Positions 15,901 to 25,560 of a stretch of DNA of 64,000 nt are shown piece after piece. Source of the DNA: CAZISM01 sp964541895 (GTDB lineage: Bacteria > Zhuqueibacterota > Zhuqueibacteria > Residuimicrobiales > Residuimicrobiaceae); contig CAZISM010000015.1 in assembly GCA_964541895.1 (NCBI GenBank), positions 1 to 64,000 on the forward strand, written 5' to 3'. Within the stretch, counting starts at the first letter, position 1; each line of letters begins with the position of its first letter. The notes under the pieces are model-generated. The model did not search any database, was not told the DNA's origin, and worked only from the letters and a program-made list of their open reading frames with translations. Both the position numbers and the translations under genes were made by a program.

Positions 15901-17025
15901 ATGTTTTTTCAGATCATTTTCGCTCTCTATATTCTTCTGAACATCTATCTTTATGTTCGCTTGAGAAAATTTTTCAGCAGGGGATGGCAACGGATTCTCT
16001 ATGCGCTCGGCTATCTTTTGCTGGTCCTGGCCTTTCCCGTGGCAGAAATAGTCGAACACCGGGCTCATTCTCCCTGGTGGCAGCCGGTTTTATGGATCGG
16101 TTTCCTTTCGCTGCCCTATCAACTCTATCTGTTTCTGACCTCGCTGCTGCTGGATTCGCTCTGGGGCGTCAACCGCCTGCTCAAGCGCTTGCCGCCGTCG
16201 CAACGCTATCAGAATCCGTTGCGCAAAAAACAGATCTGGATCCTGCTCCAGCTGCCGGCCGTCGTTGTGCTGGCCGGCCATCTCAACCTCTACCACCTCT
16301 CGGTGCAGCGATACCACATTCAGATTCCGCGAAAAGAGTCGGCAAGGTCGCATCTGCGCCTGGCCGTGGCTTCGGATTTTCACCTCCATGACATGACCAA
16401 CTCTGCTTTCGTCCGTCGCTTTGTCGACCGAATCAACGCTCTCGAGGTCGACGCGCTGCTCATACCCGGCGATATGCTGGAAGGGGATGGCAACACCCCG
16501 CGCCTGCAGGCGTGGCAGCGACAGTTCTGCGACATAAAAACCACATTTGGCGTCTATGCCACCCTGGGCAATCATGATACCCATGGCCGCCGCATCCGCA
16601 CCGACTTTTTCGACGCTGCCCGCATCACCCTCCTGCAGGACACGGTGGTTGTTATCGACAACGCGTTTGCCCTGGCCGGCCGCAACGACAACCGAGTCAG
16701 AAATCGTAAAACCATGGCCTCGCTATTGCCGATGCCCCGGCCCAGGCTGCCGCTGATCATAATGGACCATCGTCCCACCGATCTAGAGGCTATTTGCGCT
16801 GCAGGAGCGGAGCTGGCCGTCTCCGGTCACACCCATTATGGGCAGCTGTTTCCATTCAATTTTATCGTCGATGCGCTATACGAATTAAGCTGGGGCTATA
16901 AAAAATTCAACGACACGCATGTGTTCGTTACCTGTGGCATTCAGGTGTGGGGGCCTCCGGTGCGCACAGCCGGAGTGTCGGAAATCATGGTAATCGATGT
17001 AGATTTAATGCAGGAGAACGAATGA
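15901..17025 (+). CDS. Membrane-anchored calcineurin-like metallophosphoesterase
   Basis: 374 aa. Four hydrophobic segments in the first 140 residues (for instance IIFALYILLNIYLYV, ILYALGYLLLVLAFPV and WILLQLPAVVVLAG) anchor it in the membrane. The catalytic domain follows with Asp159-x-His161 (SDFHLHD), GD near 192 (IPGDMLEGD), GNHD at 223-226 and GHTH at 309-312: the full metallophosphoesterase set for two metal ions. This architecture resembles the YkuE/LpxH-related membrane phosphoesterases, some of which act on lipid-linked phosphates. It starts 70 bases after the sulfatase, and its stop overlaps the next start (ATGA). Physiological substrate unknown. Confidence 0.85.
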   Translation: MFFQIIFALYILLNIYLYVRLRKFFSRGWQRILYALGYLLLVLAFPVAEIVEHRAHSPWWQPVLWIGFLSLPYQLYLFLTSLLLDSLWGVNRLLKRLPPSQRYQNPLRKKQIWILLQLPAVVVLAGHLNLYHLSVQRYHIQIPRKESARSHLRLAVASDFHLHDMTNSAFVRRFVDRINALEVDALLIPGDMLEGDGNTPRLQAWQRQFCDIKTTFGVYATLGNHDTHGRRIRTDFFDAARITLLQDTVVVIDNAFALAGRNDNRVRNRKTMASLLPMPRPRLPLIIMDHRPTDLEAICAAGAELAVSGHTHYGQLFPFNFIVDALYELSWGYKKFNDTHVFVTCGIQVWGPPVRTAGVSEIMVIDVDLMQENE

Positions 17026-17927
17026 ACCACCCCACCCTTTTTCTGACCGGCGCCGGCGGATTTGTCGGCAGTCATATCCTCCATCAGGCCCTGCCGAATT
17101 ATGACGTGGTGGCCTTGAACCGAAGCGTGGCGCCGTTCCAGCACCCGCGCCTAAAATGGCATCGCGCCGACGTATGCGATCACAAGCAGGTCGCGTCCAT
17201 ATTCCATTCCTGCAAACCGCAGCTGGTCGTGCATGCTGCGGCCGATTCCGATATCGACCGCTGCGAACAGGATCCGCCGGCCGCCATGCGCATCAACGTC
17301 GATGCCACCGAGCACCTGGCCAGACTCTGCCGGGGCAACGCCAGCAAAATGATTTTCACCTCTACGGACGCGGTGTTCGACGGTTATAAAAGCTTTTATC
17401 GTGAAGAGGACGAGCCCATACCGGTGAATTACTATGGCAAGACCAAAGCCATTGCCGAGCAGGTGGTGTTGCAGACCGCTCCCGGCTCTGTGGTGACGCG
17501 ATTGGCCTGGGTGATGGGTTTTTCACGCAGCGGACGCGGCAACTCGTTCATGGCTAAAACGATCGGCGCCCTGCGCAAGGGGTTGTGCGTTGAATTCCCG
17601 GAAGACGAATTCCGTACGCCGGTTTATGTGGCCCTGGTGGCGCAGGCGGTCATGAAACTTGCAGAGCCTTCCTGTCACGGCATTTTCCATCTTGCCGGTA
17701 ATGAACGGCTGAGCCGTTACGACCTGGTTCGCCGTATCGCCGTCAAGGCAAACGTGGATGAAACTCTGGTGGTCCTCAAGAATTCCGGGCAATTCGCCGG
17801 CCGGGCCAGACGCTCCAGGGACGTGTCCATGGATAACACTAAAGTCCGGCAAACACTGCAGATGGATTTTTTATCCGTAGAGCAAGCCCTGAGTGAGATT
17901 TTCGCCGGACAACCTTTGCCGGCGTGA
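17022..17927 (+). CDS. NAD(P)-dependent sugar epimerase/reductase, RmlD-like
   Basis: 301 aa from the ATG at 17022 (ATGA overlap with the preceding stop; GGAGAACGA just upstream). The Rossmann motif TGAGGFVGSH lies near residues 9-18, HAAADSDIDRCEQDP is the RmlD-family block, and the catalytic pair is Tyr138/Lys142 in YYGKTKA. dTDP-4-dehydrorhamnose reductases and related short-chain reductases act on 4-keto sugar nucleotides in the cytoplasm. The other rhamnose genes are absent here, so the exact sugar is open. The neighbouring DegT-type aminotransferase suggests a modified sugar for a surface glycan. Confidence 0.85.
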   Translation: MNHPTLFLTGAGGFVGSHILHQALPNYDVVALNRSVAPFQHPRLKWHRADVCDHKQVASIFHSCKPQLVVHAAADSDIDRCEQDPPAAMRINVDATEHLARLCRGNASKMIFTSTDAVFDGYKSFYREEDEPIPVNYYGKTKAIAEQVVLQTAPGSVVTRLAWVMGFSRSGRGNSFMAKTIGALRKGLCVEFPEDEFRTPVYVALVAQAVMKLAEPSCHGIFHLAGNERLSRYDLVRRIAVKANVDETLVVLKNSGQFAGRARRSRDVSMDNTKVRQTLQMDFLSVEQALSEIFAGQPLPA

Positions 17928-17957
17928 GGTCCACAGAACCTGAACCGATTCCGGGAT

Positions 17958-19169
17958 ATGGACATGGCCGAACCCCCCATCAAACACGATCTGCAGATCA
18001 AATTCGGCAACATCTATGGCGCCGAAGAAGAACGCGCTGTTCTCGAGGTGCTGCGCCAGGGCGCGCCCACCAGCGGCAACTATTGCCGTCAGTTCGAGGC
18101 TGACTTTGCCGCCTTTCACAATATACCCTACGCTAAAACGGTCAGCAACGGCACCGCGGCTCTGTTTCTGGCCATGGTGGCGGCCGGCATCAAGCCCGGC
18201 GATCAGGTGCTCACCACTCCATTGACCTGGATCGCCTCGGCCAGCGCAGCCGCGGTTCTCGGCGCTGACATCGATTTTGTCGATGTGGAACCGCTCACGC
18301 TCAACATGGATGCCAACCGACTGGCGGAAAAGATCAGCGCGAAAACCAGAGTCGTGGTCCCTGTGCATCTGTACGGCCTCTGTTGCGACATGAAGCCGAT
18401 CATGACCCTGGCCCGTGAGCATAACCTGCTCGTCGTTGAGGATGCCTGCCATAGCGTGGGCGGGCGCTACTTTGGACAGGCGGCCGGGACCATCGGCGAC
18501 ATCGGCTGTTTCAGCTTTCACGAACAGAAAAACATTTCCACCCTGGGCGAAGGCGGCATGGTGATCACCCGCGATCCGGATCTCTTTGAGCGGATGTCAC
18601 TGTATCGCTCTCACTGCACACGCGTGTATGGCCCGAGCACAAAATACTGCCTGATCGACGAAAACAATTATCCAAAAGGCAAATGGTTCTGGCGCCAGGA
18701 GTTTGACGATACCGGCTACAACTTTCGTTTGACCGACATTCAGGCGGCCGTGGGCATCGAGCAGCTGAAAAAGCTGGATCACTTTAATCGCCTGCGCAAC
18801 GAAAACGCAGCTTATCTCACGAACGCCCTCGCCGGCCTCAACGGCCTGCTTCTGCCGCAGGTTCCGGCCGGCTATGAACACACCTTTCATCTCTACTTGG
18901 TGCAGCTGGACGAAAAGGCGTTCGGCATGAATCGGCTCGATTTCATCTACGAGATGCTGTACAGCCACGGTATCAAGGTCGGCACCCACTATTCGCCGCT
19001 GCATCTGACCGAAGCGTTCCGTCGCCGCGGCCATAAACCAGGCGAGTGCCCGATAGCGGAAAACGCCGGCGAACGCATCGTGACCCTGCCGTTGAATCCA
19101 CGCCAGACTCATGAAGAGCTGGACTATATGGTGGAATGCATTTATAAACTGGCAAAAAAAAATAGCTAG
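17958..19169 (+). CDS. DegT/DnrJ/EryC1/StrS-family PLP aminotransferase
   Basis: 403 aa. The cofactor lysine is K191 in SFHEQKNISTLGEGGM. TVSNGTAALFLAM, TTPLTWIASASAA and VPVHLYGLCCDM are typical of sugar-nucleotide 3-keto or 4-keto aminotransferases, and EDACHSVGGRY carries the pyridine-nitrogen aspartate. Such enzymes transfer the amino group of glutamate or glutamine onto keto-sugars for surface polysaccharides; some deaminate. There are two close start codons, ATGGACATG at 17958 and 17964, and no strong ribosome site. It lies 30 bases after the reductase and 39 before an OPA transporter. It probably works with the reductase. Confidence 0.88.
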   Translation: MDMAEPPIKHDLQIKFGNIYGAEEERAVLEVLRQGAPTSGNYCRQFEADFAAFHNIPYAKTVSNGTAALFLAMVAAGIKPGDQVLTTPLTWIASASAAAVLGADIDFVDVEPLTLNMDANRLAEKISAKTRVVVPVHLYGLCCDMKPIMTLAREHNLLVVEDACHSVGGRYFGQAAGTIGDIGCFSFHEQKNISTLGEGGMVITRDPDLFERMSLYRSHCTRVYGPSTKYCLIDENNYPKGKWFWRQEFDDTGYNFRLTDIQAAVGIEQLKKLDHFNRLRNENAAYLTNALAGLNGLLLPQVPAGYEHTFHLYLVQLDEKAFGMNRLDFIYEMLYSHGIKVGTHYSPLHLTEAFRRRGHKPGECPIAENAGERIVTLPLNPRQTHEELDYMVECIYKLAKKNS

Positions 19170-19208
19170 GCGTCCGGAGTGCCTTTTAAAAATAATGCAA
19201 GGGAGATT

Positions 19209-20447
19209 ATGACCATCAACTGGCGAACCAAAGTACTGGTCTCTACCTATTTTTCCTACGCCGGCTATTATATCACGCGCAAAGGCTATGGCGTATTGAA
19301 AAAACCCATCGGCGATGAATTCGGACTCGATGCCGGCGAGTTGGCCCATATCTGGACCGCCTTTTTAGTCGCCTATACGCTGGGACAGTTTTTGAACGGT
19401 GTCCTGGGCCGGCGCTCCGGCCCTCGTGTGCTGCTGCTCACCGGCATGGCCATTTCCCTGGGCTGCAACATCGCCTTTGGCTTTGCCAACTCGTATGCCA
19501 CATTCCTGGGCTTTATGGTTTTAAACGGCTTTGCCCAAGCCAGCGGCTGGCCGGCGGTGCTCGGCACAGCGGCGCAATGGGTCAAAGCAAAGGAACGAGG
19601 CACGGTCATCGGCATCCTGTCCACCAATTATGTGGTGGGCAACATCGGCGTCAAACTGCTGGTGGCTTTTGTCTGGACCTATGCCGGCTGGCGCACCGCG
19701 TTCTGGGCCTGTTCTCTGGTTATGGTGGGTTTCTGGTTGCTGGTATTTTTGTGGCAACGCAATCGGCCCGAGGACGTGGGACTGGCAAGTATCGTTGATG
19801 AGGAGCGAGAGGTAAAAAACGAAGAAAAGCCTGACTTTAGTCATATCCTGCATATCGCCCTGCGGCCGGCGGTTCTGGCCATGGGCATCACCTATTTCAG
19901 CTATAAATTCCTGCGCTATGCGCTGGACTCCTGGCTGCCTTATTTCCTGGCCACAGGCAAAAACGCGGTTAGCGTGGCCGCGGCCGGATACTATTCGACC
20001 ATCTTTGACTGGGCCGGTTTTGCCGGTATCATCGTGGCCGGCTGGATGATGGACCGTTTTTTCAACGGCCGCTGGCAGATGCTCTGTCTGCTGCTCACCA
20101 TCGCCATGGTCGTGTGCTATGGGCTGATACTGCGCCTGGGCGGCTCCCACCCCTTGCTGCTGGCAAGCATCTACGGGCTGGTGGGATTTTTCCTTTATGG
20201 TCCGGACAGCATCCTCCCCGGTGCAGCCGCCGTCTCCGTTGCCGGCGAGCGCGAAGCGGTTTTGACCAGCGGCGTCATCAATGGCATCGGCAGCATCGGC
20301 CCCATCGTCCAGGAGGAAGTGATCGGCTATCTCTTTTCCCGATACCAGGACGTTCATTATATCAACATGCTCTACTTTGTTCTCAGCGGCTTTGCCATGC
20401 TGTTTCTTTTGATTCTCATGATCAGCCGGCGCAGGGCCAGAGCCTGA
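19209..20447 (+). CDS. MFS transporter of the organophosphate:phosphate antiporter (GlpT/UhpT) family
   Basis: 412 aa from the ATG at 19209 (AAGGGAGATT upstream); an ATG at 19179 is less likely. About twelve hydrophobic segments. The first carries YYITRKGYG with Arg24 at the position of the phosphate-binding arginine of GlpT (YYLVRK). LGQFLNGVLGRRSGPR is the MFS loop motif. The family swaps sugar phosphates or glycerol-3-phosphate for inorganic phosphate across the inner membrane. Its stop is directly adjacent to the stop of a second family member on the other strand (20448). It is not a recent duplicate of that gene; the two differ widely. Confidence 0.85.
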   Translation: MTINWRTKVLVSTYFSYAGYYITRKGYGVLKKPIGDEFGLDAGELAHIWTAFLVAYTLGQFLNGVLGRRSGPRVLLLTGMAISLGCNIAFGFANSYATFLGFMVLNGFAQASGWPAVLGTAAQWVKAKERGTVIGILSTNYVVGNIGVKLLVAFVWTYAGWRTAFWACSLVMVGFWLLVFLWQRNRPEDVGLASIVDEEREVKNEEKPDFSHILHIALRPAVLAMGITYFSYKFLRYALDSWLPYFLATGKNAVSVAAAGYYSTIFDWAGFAGIIVAGWMMDRFFNGRWQMLCLLLTIAMVVCYGLILRLGGSHPLLLASIYGLVGFFLYGPDSILPGAAAVSVAGEREAVLTSGVINGIGSIGPIVQEEVIGYLFSRYQDVHYINMLYFVLSGFAMLFLLILMISRRRARA

Positions 20448-21776
20448 TCAATTGGTGCCCACCTTGTTCCACATGGTGGCGATCAGGACTGTGCACAGGA
20501 GCGCCATCACGATGAGCACATGAAACACCGATTGCCATCCCAGGGAGGCCGCCACCATGCCGACGACCACACCCGACAAGGCCTGGCCGATGGATCCGAG
20601 GCCGTTGACAAATCCGGCCGCCGTGGCCGCGCCCTTTTTCGAACCAAAGTCCATCACCGCTACGGCTGAAACGACAAAGTCGGGACCATAGGTCATAAAG
20701 CCCACAAGGCCAATGGCCAGCGGGATCAGAGAGGTCGGCGCTTTGAGGAAGAAAAAGAGCGACGCCGTCAGACCGAGCAACATGATTGCACTGATCGGCG
20801 CTCGCCGCGAAGAAAAAACCTTGTCCGACATCCAGCTGGCAACGATCGTACCCAGGATGCCCACCAGCGCAAACAGAGTCGAGATATAGCCGGCCACATC
20901 GGTGGCCATGCCCCGTTCCAAAGTCAGGTAGGTCACCGCCCAGAACATGAACGTATAGCGAATAAATTTGATGCCAAAATAGCAGATGCCGAGAATCCAC
21001 ACCGGCTTGCGAGTGAGCACATCTTTGGTGTTTTCCCAAACCGAACCCGGCGCTTCAACGGCTGATTGATCCTGCAGCTGATGGTACACTTCGATTTCCG
21101 GCAGACCGACGTCTTTGGGCTTATCACGGAGCAGGGACAACGAAATCAGCGAGACGATTGCCAGCACGCCGGCGGCAACCCAAAATACCCAGGTCCAATC
21201 CGCATAGGTAACCGCCACGCCGGCCGGATTAGTTATGGAATGTTTGGCGGTATGGCCGATGACAAAAGCCGCCAGGCCGGTGCCGACCACGTCGCCCACG
21301 GTATAGCACGTCCCCCATGGTCCCATGACCTTGCCGCGTTCCTTGATGGAAAACCAGTTGGACATGGCCCGAATGACCGACGGCCAGCCGCAGGATTGGG
21401 CATAGCCGTTTATGGCCCACAGCAGACCCATCACCGATTGCGAAACGGTAAAGCCGAAGAACAGGTTGGTCGCAATCGTCATGACGGCGCCGACCGTCAA
21501 GATGCGGCGAGCGCCCCATTTGTCGCCGATCGGTCCATTGACAAACTGTCCCAGGGCATAGCCGATATGGTATCCGGTCAGGATCATGCCGATCATATCA
21601 GCGCCCCAACCGAACTCTTTCATAAATTCAGGCTGCGCGATGGAGATGGTTTTCCGGCACAGATAATAACCGGCATAAATCAACCAGGTGCCGGCAAAAA
21701 CCCGGATTCGCCACTTTTTGTATTTAGCGTGTGTATCGACAGAAAATCCTGCCGCCCCGGCTTCAGCTTCAGGCAT
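20448..21776 (-). CDS. Glycerol-3-phosphate transporter-like MFS protein (GlpT family)
   Basis: 442 aa from the ATG at 21776 with AAGGAG upstream (the in-frame extension to 21854 is discarded). Twelve hydrophobic segments. The first has YYLCRKTISIAQPEF, very like the GlpT signature, with Arg41 as the phosphate ligand. GYALGQFVNGPIGDKWGARR and GYAQSCGWPSVIRAMSNWF are also GlpT-like. It should exchange glycerol-3-phosphate, or a close analogue, for phosphate. It is the last gene of the leftward island containing the GlpA-like dehydrogenase and G1P dehydrogenase, a context that supports glycerol phosphate as substrate. 88 bases separate it from the phosphatase gene. Confidence 0.88.
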   Translation of the reverse strand: MPEAEAGAAGFSVDTHAKYKKWRIRVFAGTWLIYAGYYLCRKTISIAQPEFMKEFGWGADMIGMILTGYHIGYALGQFVNGPIGDKWGARRILTVGAVMTIATNLFFGFTVSQSVMGLLWAINGYAQSCGWPSVIRAMSNWFSIKERGKVMGPWGTCYTVGDVVGTGLAAFVIGHTAKHSITNPAGVAVTYADWTWVFWVAAGVLAIVSLISLSLLRDKPKDVGLPEIEVYHQLQDQSAVEAPGSVWENTKDVLTRKPVWILGICYFGIKFIRYTFMFWAVTYLTLERGMATDVAGYISTLFALVGILGTIVASWMSDKVFSSRRAPISAIMLLGLTASLFFFLKAPTSLIPLAIGLVGFMTYGPDFVVSAVAVMDFGSKKGAATAAGFVNGLGSIGQALSGVVVGMVAASLGWQSVFHVLIVMALLCTVLIATMWNKVGTN

Positions 21777-21864
21777 AATCGACTCCTTGGTTCGCAGCTG
21801 TGATGCGGCCGGATCTCTGTGAAAGCAGACTGACTGGAGGCAATCCGGCGGCAACGGGTGTCAC

Positions 21865-22695
21865 TCAGAACAGATTCAGGATGTCCAGCGTTTTGTCGAC
21901 AATAACATCCGGTTGATAGGGCGAGGTCGCGGCCTCTTCAGCCGTTGTTTTGCCGCTCAAAACGAGAAAGGTCAGTATGCCGTGATCCTGCCCCATCCGG
22001 ATATCGGTTGCCAGGCGGTCTCCGACGATAGCCACCTGATGTTTTTGCAGCCCCAGTCTGGCGAGAAAAGCGTTCACCATTTCCGTATTGGGTTTGCCGA
22101 TAAATTTGGGCTGCACGCCGGTGGCGGTCGTGACGGCAGCCGCCAGCGCGCCGCAATCAGGCAGATAGCGATCCGGAGCGATTTTCCAGTCGATATCCTC
22201 ATGGGTGGCGATGAACGGTACGCCGTTGCGCACCAGGTGACAGGCCTTGGCCAGTTTGTCGAACGTAAAGGTCAAATCATAAGCCAACACCACGTACCTG
22301 GGATTCCCGGCATCAATAGTAAAGCCGGCCTGGATGAAATCCTGCTCAACGGCCGGAGTGGCCATGAGATAAATATCCTGGCTGTCTGTCAGGTTTTTCA
22401 AGTAGGAAATGGTGGCCTCGCCGGCACTGAGGATTTGCGCCGGTGTCAGCTCAATGCCCACAGAAACCAGTTTTCTGTAATGTTCGTCGGCACTTTTGGA
22501 GGTGTTGTTGCTCAGAAACAGATAATCGATGGAACGCGATTTCAATCCCTGCAAAAACGGCAACGTCCACGGGAAGGGCTGGGTTTCCAAATAAGTAGTG
22601 CCGTCCTGATCGAGAACGAACGCTTTTACGGCAGCCAGTTTCGCTGCCAGGTCTGGCTTGCTGAACCGTGAATTCAGAGTGCTCTCTCCTTTCAT
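21865..22695 (-). CDS. HAD-superfamily IIA phosphatase (NagD/AraL-like)
   Basis: 276 aa from the ATG at 22695; an ATG at 22701 is equally open. The HAD motifs are all present: FVLDQDGT with nucleophile Asp29 and acid Asp31, LSNNTSKS (motif II), and VGDRLATDIRMG (motif IV), with a C2-type cap between. Class IIA members hydrolyse small phosphate esters such as p-nitrophenyl phosphate, sugar phosphates, phosphoglycolate or glycerol phosphate. Bacillus AraL, which sits beside AraM in the ara operon, belongs to this group, and an AraM-like gene lies at 25645-26925 here. A glycerol-phosphate phosphatase is therefore plausible but unproven. It is 17-23 bases downstream of the oxidoreductase. Confidence 0.85.
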   Translation of the reverse strand: MKGESTLNSRFSKPDLAAKLAAVKAFVLDQDGTTYLETQPFPWTLPFLQGLKSRSIDYLFLSNNTSKSADEHYRKLVSVGIELTPAQILSAGEATISYLKNLTDSQDIYLMATPAVEQDFIQAGFTIDAGNPRYVVLAYDLTFTFDKLAKACHLVRNGVPFIATHEDIDWKIAPDRYLPDCGALAAAVTTATGVQPKFIGKPNTEMVNAFLARLGLQKHQVAIVGDRLATDIRMGQDHGILTFLVLSGKTTAEEAATSPYQPDVIVDKTLDILNLF

Positions 22696-22717
22696 AAACA
22701 TATCCCCGGCCGCAGAT

Positions 22718-23965
22718 CTAGAGCGATACGGATATCTCAGGTCCAGGTACCTTGACCTGCTCCAGCCAGGTGTTGGCCAGGGTGAAAGAATAATTGGGAC
22801 CGAGCCTGGCGAACGACTGCTCGTGCAACAGACGATCACCCTGATGTACGCGTACCCTGGCGTTCCTGTGAAAAGCCTTGACGCGGAACAGCATGGGCCG
22901 TTCGGAAACCGGCCTGGCGGCCGCGGAGATCATGGACGGAATAATCCAGGAAATGGCGGTATCATGCCGTATGGCAATTCTAGCTTCCGGCCAGTGGCTG
23001 TTGCCGAGGTACATCTGAATTGCCGCAGCGGCCTGACGGCCTTCCAGCGCGGCGATATCGGCGGTCTCGGCACCGCGCAAGAGATTGCCGGCGGCAAACA
23101 CACCCGGCCGTGACGTGCGATAGCCGGCATCGATGATCGGACCTTTACTGCCGCTGTCCATGGCCAGACCGGCTTTGCGCGCCAGCTCCGAATCGGGAAT
23201 CCAGTCGCCGCTAAAGATCACCGTGTCGCAGGCAACAGTTTCCACGTTGCCGCTGTCCAGATTCCTGATGGTCACAGCCTCGACCCGTTTGCGCCCGAGT
23301 ATATCGGTAACAACGGAGCGTGTCGTCACCGGCACCTGCTGCAGAATATTGGTGGACCACCATTTATAACCGGCATAAAAACCATACGCCTGGTGTCGAA
23401 GCTGATCGGTCACCATGCGAACCGGTTTGCATCCGGCTTCGCGGAGTGTCATAACCGCGGAAAAACTCACCAATTCGGCGCCGACAATGACCGCGCGCCT
23501 GCCGACGCGCTGGTGATAGCCGTGCACGCAGTCCTGCAGCGATCCGGTGGTAAGGACACCGGACGGCCGGTACCCCGGGATCAACCGGGCCGCACGCGGC
23601 CGTTCCCGGCAGCCCGTGGCCAGAAGGATCACTTTCGCGCTGACTTCATGCAGCCCTTCCGGACTGGTGGTCAGAACTTGCCGCTCTCCGATCCAATCCA
23701 GGACCGTGGTGTTGGTTTTGATGGTGATGCCCATGCTGCGCACGCGACGGGTATATCGCTCGGCATAGCCGGGACCCGAGTATAACCGGTGCAGATCCTT
23801 CAACCCGAATCCGGTATGATGACAGAGCCGAGGCGTACCACCGCTGACCGGATCGCGATCCACTACAATGATGTTTTGGCAGCCGATATGGGCAAGTTCG
23901 AGCGCTGCCGACAGGCCTGCCGGACCGGCGCCGACAATCAATACATCCGCACTATATTTCTTCAT
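22718..23965 (-). CDS. FAD/NAD(P)-binding oxidoreductase, partner of the GlpA-like protein
   Basis: 415 aa from the ATG at 23965 (GGAGG six bases upstream). Dinucleotide fold at the N-terminus (VLIVGAGPAGLSAALELA), a second one (RRAVIVGAELVSFSAV) and the flavin-closing block GVFAAGNLLRGAETADIAALEGR. The fold is that of the pyridine-nucleotide-disulfide reductase group without the redox CxxxxC. Its first 14 bases overlap the end of the GlpA-like gene, so the two are translationally coupled. In Thermotoga-type glycerol loci, as I recall them, a GlpA homologue is followed by such an oxidoreductase that may pass electrons to NAD or another acceptor; that parallel is from memory. No GlpC-like membrane subunit is present. 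Confidence 0.82.
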   Translation of the reverse strand: MKKYSADVLIVGAGPAGLSAALELAHIGCQNIIVVDRDPVSGGTPRLCHHTGFGLKDLHRLYSGPGYAERYTRRVRSMGITIKTNTTVLDWIGERQVLTTSPEGLHEVSAKVILLATGCRERPRAARLIPGYRPSGVLTTGSLQDCVHGYHQRVGRRAVIVGAELVSFSAVMTLREAGCKPVRMVTDQLRHQAYGFYAGYKWWSTNILQQVPVTTRSVVTDILGRKRVEAVTIRNLDSGNVETVACDTVIFSGDWIPDSELARKAGLAMDSGSKGPIIDAGYRTSRPGVFAAGNLLRGAETADIAALEGRQAAAAIQMYLGNSHWPEARIAIRHDTAISWIIPSMISAAARPVSERPMLFRVKAFHRNARVRVHQGDRLLHEQSFARLGPNYSFTLANTWLEQVKVPGPEISVSL

Positions 23966-25385
23966 GATGATCCTCCAGCGCAATGATCCGGTCTGTCGTC
24001 GTGCCGCCTGCTTTAGCCAGAATCGCCACCGCATCAGCCTGGCAATGAAATCCCTGACACCGTCCCTGCATACAGCGGGTTCGGCGTTTGAGGCCTTCGA
24101 GCGTGGTGGCAGGGATGGGCGTTTTCAGTGCATCCATAATTTCGCCGAGACTCACCTTTTCACAATGGCAGATGATGCGGCCGTAATCCGGATTCTGCGC
24201 CAGAGCCGCTTCAGAGCGATGGGGGCGCTCCTGCTGTTCACCGATGGGAGGTACATGCACCGGTTTGAAATCGGCTTTAAGCGGCAATGCCACACCGCCC
24301 TGCCGCAGCAGCTCGGCTACATATTCGGCAATACCCATCGACGCCGAGATGCCGGTGGAACGAATGCCGCCGACGCAGATATAACGCTGGTCGAGCGCCG
24401 GGAAGAGCTGGTAATCACTGTGCTCCGTGGCAGCCCGCAGGCCGGCATAGGTGGTCGTGACCTCTTCCTCCATCAACGGAGTGATGATATCCTGGCCTTT
24501 TTTCCACAGGAACGCCAGCCCCTCTTCGCTGGTGCTCTTTTGGTTCTTATCCGGCAGATCTTCGGCGGTAGGACCGACCATGGTGTTGCCATACACCGTC
24601 GGGCTCACCAGAACGCCTTTGGTTTTGCCGGTGGGGATGGGCAGCAGCACGTGCTGCACCAGAGGACGCGACAGTTTATCGAACACGATCAGTTCACCGC
24701 GGCGAGGCGTAACGGTAAAGCGATTGAAACCGAACAGGCGGTCGATCTGGTCGGAATACAGGCCGGCGGCGTTGATGACATATCGGCTTTCAATGCGGCG
24801 ATCCGCGCCGCTGATGATGTAGCTCTGATGATCGGTGGGAGTAATGGAGGTTACCTCGAAATTTAGAAACAGCGAGACGTCGTTGAGGACGGCCTGGGTG
24901 GCAAAGGCCAGGGGCAGCGAATAGGTGCAGATGATGGATTCACCGGGCACCATCAATCCGCCCAGAGCGCCGGGGTTGATGTGCGGTTCCAATTTATAAA
25001 TTTCATCCACCGTCAGCTGATGCACATCGGTCACACCGTTTTCGTGCGCTTTCGCAACCAGCTGCGGCAGCGCGTTCAATTGATCCTGGTTCCAGGCCAC
25101 CAGCACAGCGCCGGTGTGTTCGTTGGGGATGCCGGCTTGCGGGACAAATTCTTCCAGCAATCTGTATCCCCTGGTCAGCAGACGAGCCTCCAGCGTTCCG
25201 GGCTTGGCGTCAAATCCGGTATGCCAAATGGCGGTGCTCGCTTTGCTCGTGCCCATGCCCACATCCGGCTGCGCTTCCAGCAACGCACAGCGCACCTGGA
25301 AGCGAGCCAGTTCCCGGGCGATGGCAGAACCGACTACACCCGCCCCGATGATGACGATGTCGAATACCTCTTCCTTCTTTGTCAT
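23952..25385 (-). CDS. GlpA-like FAD-dependent glycerol-3-phosphate dehydrogenase with BFD-type [2Fe-2S] domain
   Basis: 477 aa. FAD-binding N-terminus DIVIIGAGVVGSAIAREL; the body is a DAO/GlpA/LhgO-type oxidoreductase (GTSKASTAIWHTGFDAKPGT, VGGIRSTGIS). The C-terminal BFD-like iron-sulfur domain has Cys406, Cys408, Cys438 and Cys443 (CHCEKVS...CMQGRC). This architecture is that of anaerobic glycerol-3-phosphate dehydrogenase subunit A and its relatives, which oxidise sn-glycerol-3-phosphate to dihydroxyacetone phosphate. L-2-hydroxyglutarate oxidases are similar in the FAD part, so the substrate comes from context: GlpT-like transporters, a G1P dehydrogenase and a glycerophosphodiesterase nearby. 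It is preceded by a good promoter (25442-25470). Confidence 0.82.
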   Translation of the reverse strand: MTKKEEVFDIVIIGAGVVGSAIARELARFQVRCALLEAQPDVGMGTSKASTAIWHTGFDAKPGTLEARLLTRGYRLLEEFVPQAGIPNEHTGAVLVAWNQDQLNALPQLVAKAHENGVTDVHQLTVDEIYKLEPHINPGALGGLMVPGESIICTYSLPLAFATQAVLNDVSLFLNFEVTSITPTDHQSYIISGADRRIESRYVINAAGLYSDQIDRLFGFNRFTVTPRRGELIVFDKLSRPLVQHVLLPIPTGKTKGVLVSPTVYGNTMVGPTAEDLPDKNQKSTSEEGLAFLWKKGQDIITPLMEEEVTTTYAGLRAATEHSDYQLFPALDQRYICVGGIRSTGISASMGIAEYVAELLRQGGVALPLKADFKPVHVPPIGEQQERPHRSEAALAQNPDYGRIICHCEKVSLGEIMDALKTPIPATTLEGLKRRTRCMQGRCQGFHCQADAVAILAKAGGTTTDRIIALEDHHEEI

Positions 25386-25441
25386 GCTCCGAATCCTATA
25401 CGTTTCAGGTTACCACTCTGTTGCTTAAAGTAAAACAGTGC

Positions 25442-25470
25442 ATTGTAGAAATTTTTTACAACTTTTGCAA
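25442..25470 (-). promoter_or_regulatory. Sigma-70 promoter of the GlpA-like operon with overlapping inverted repeat
   Basis: On the minus strand: TTGCAA (25470-25465), a 17-base spacer, TACAAT (25447-25442), about 57 bases before the start at 25385. The core holds an imperfect palindrome, TTGTAGAAATTTTTTACAA at 25444-25462 (plus strand), that covers the -10 and spacer and could be a repressor operator. Confidence 0.65.
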
Positions 25471-25560
25471 GGGAAATTACCGGGTGGTTCACTAAATATC
25501 TCCATTGCTAAAAATCAGCCGCAGCGGCAAGACGACGAGTCTGATCGCCTGGTGTTAAAT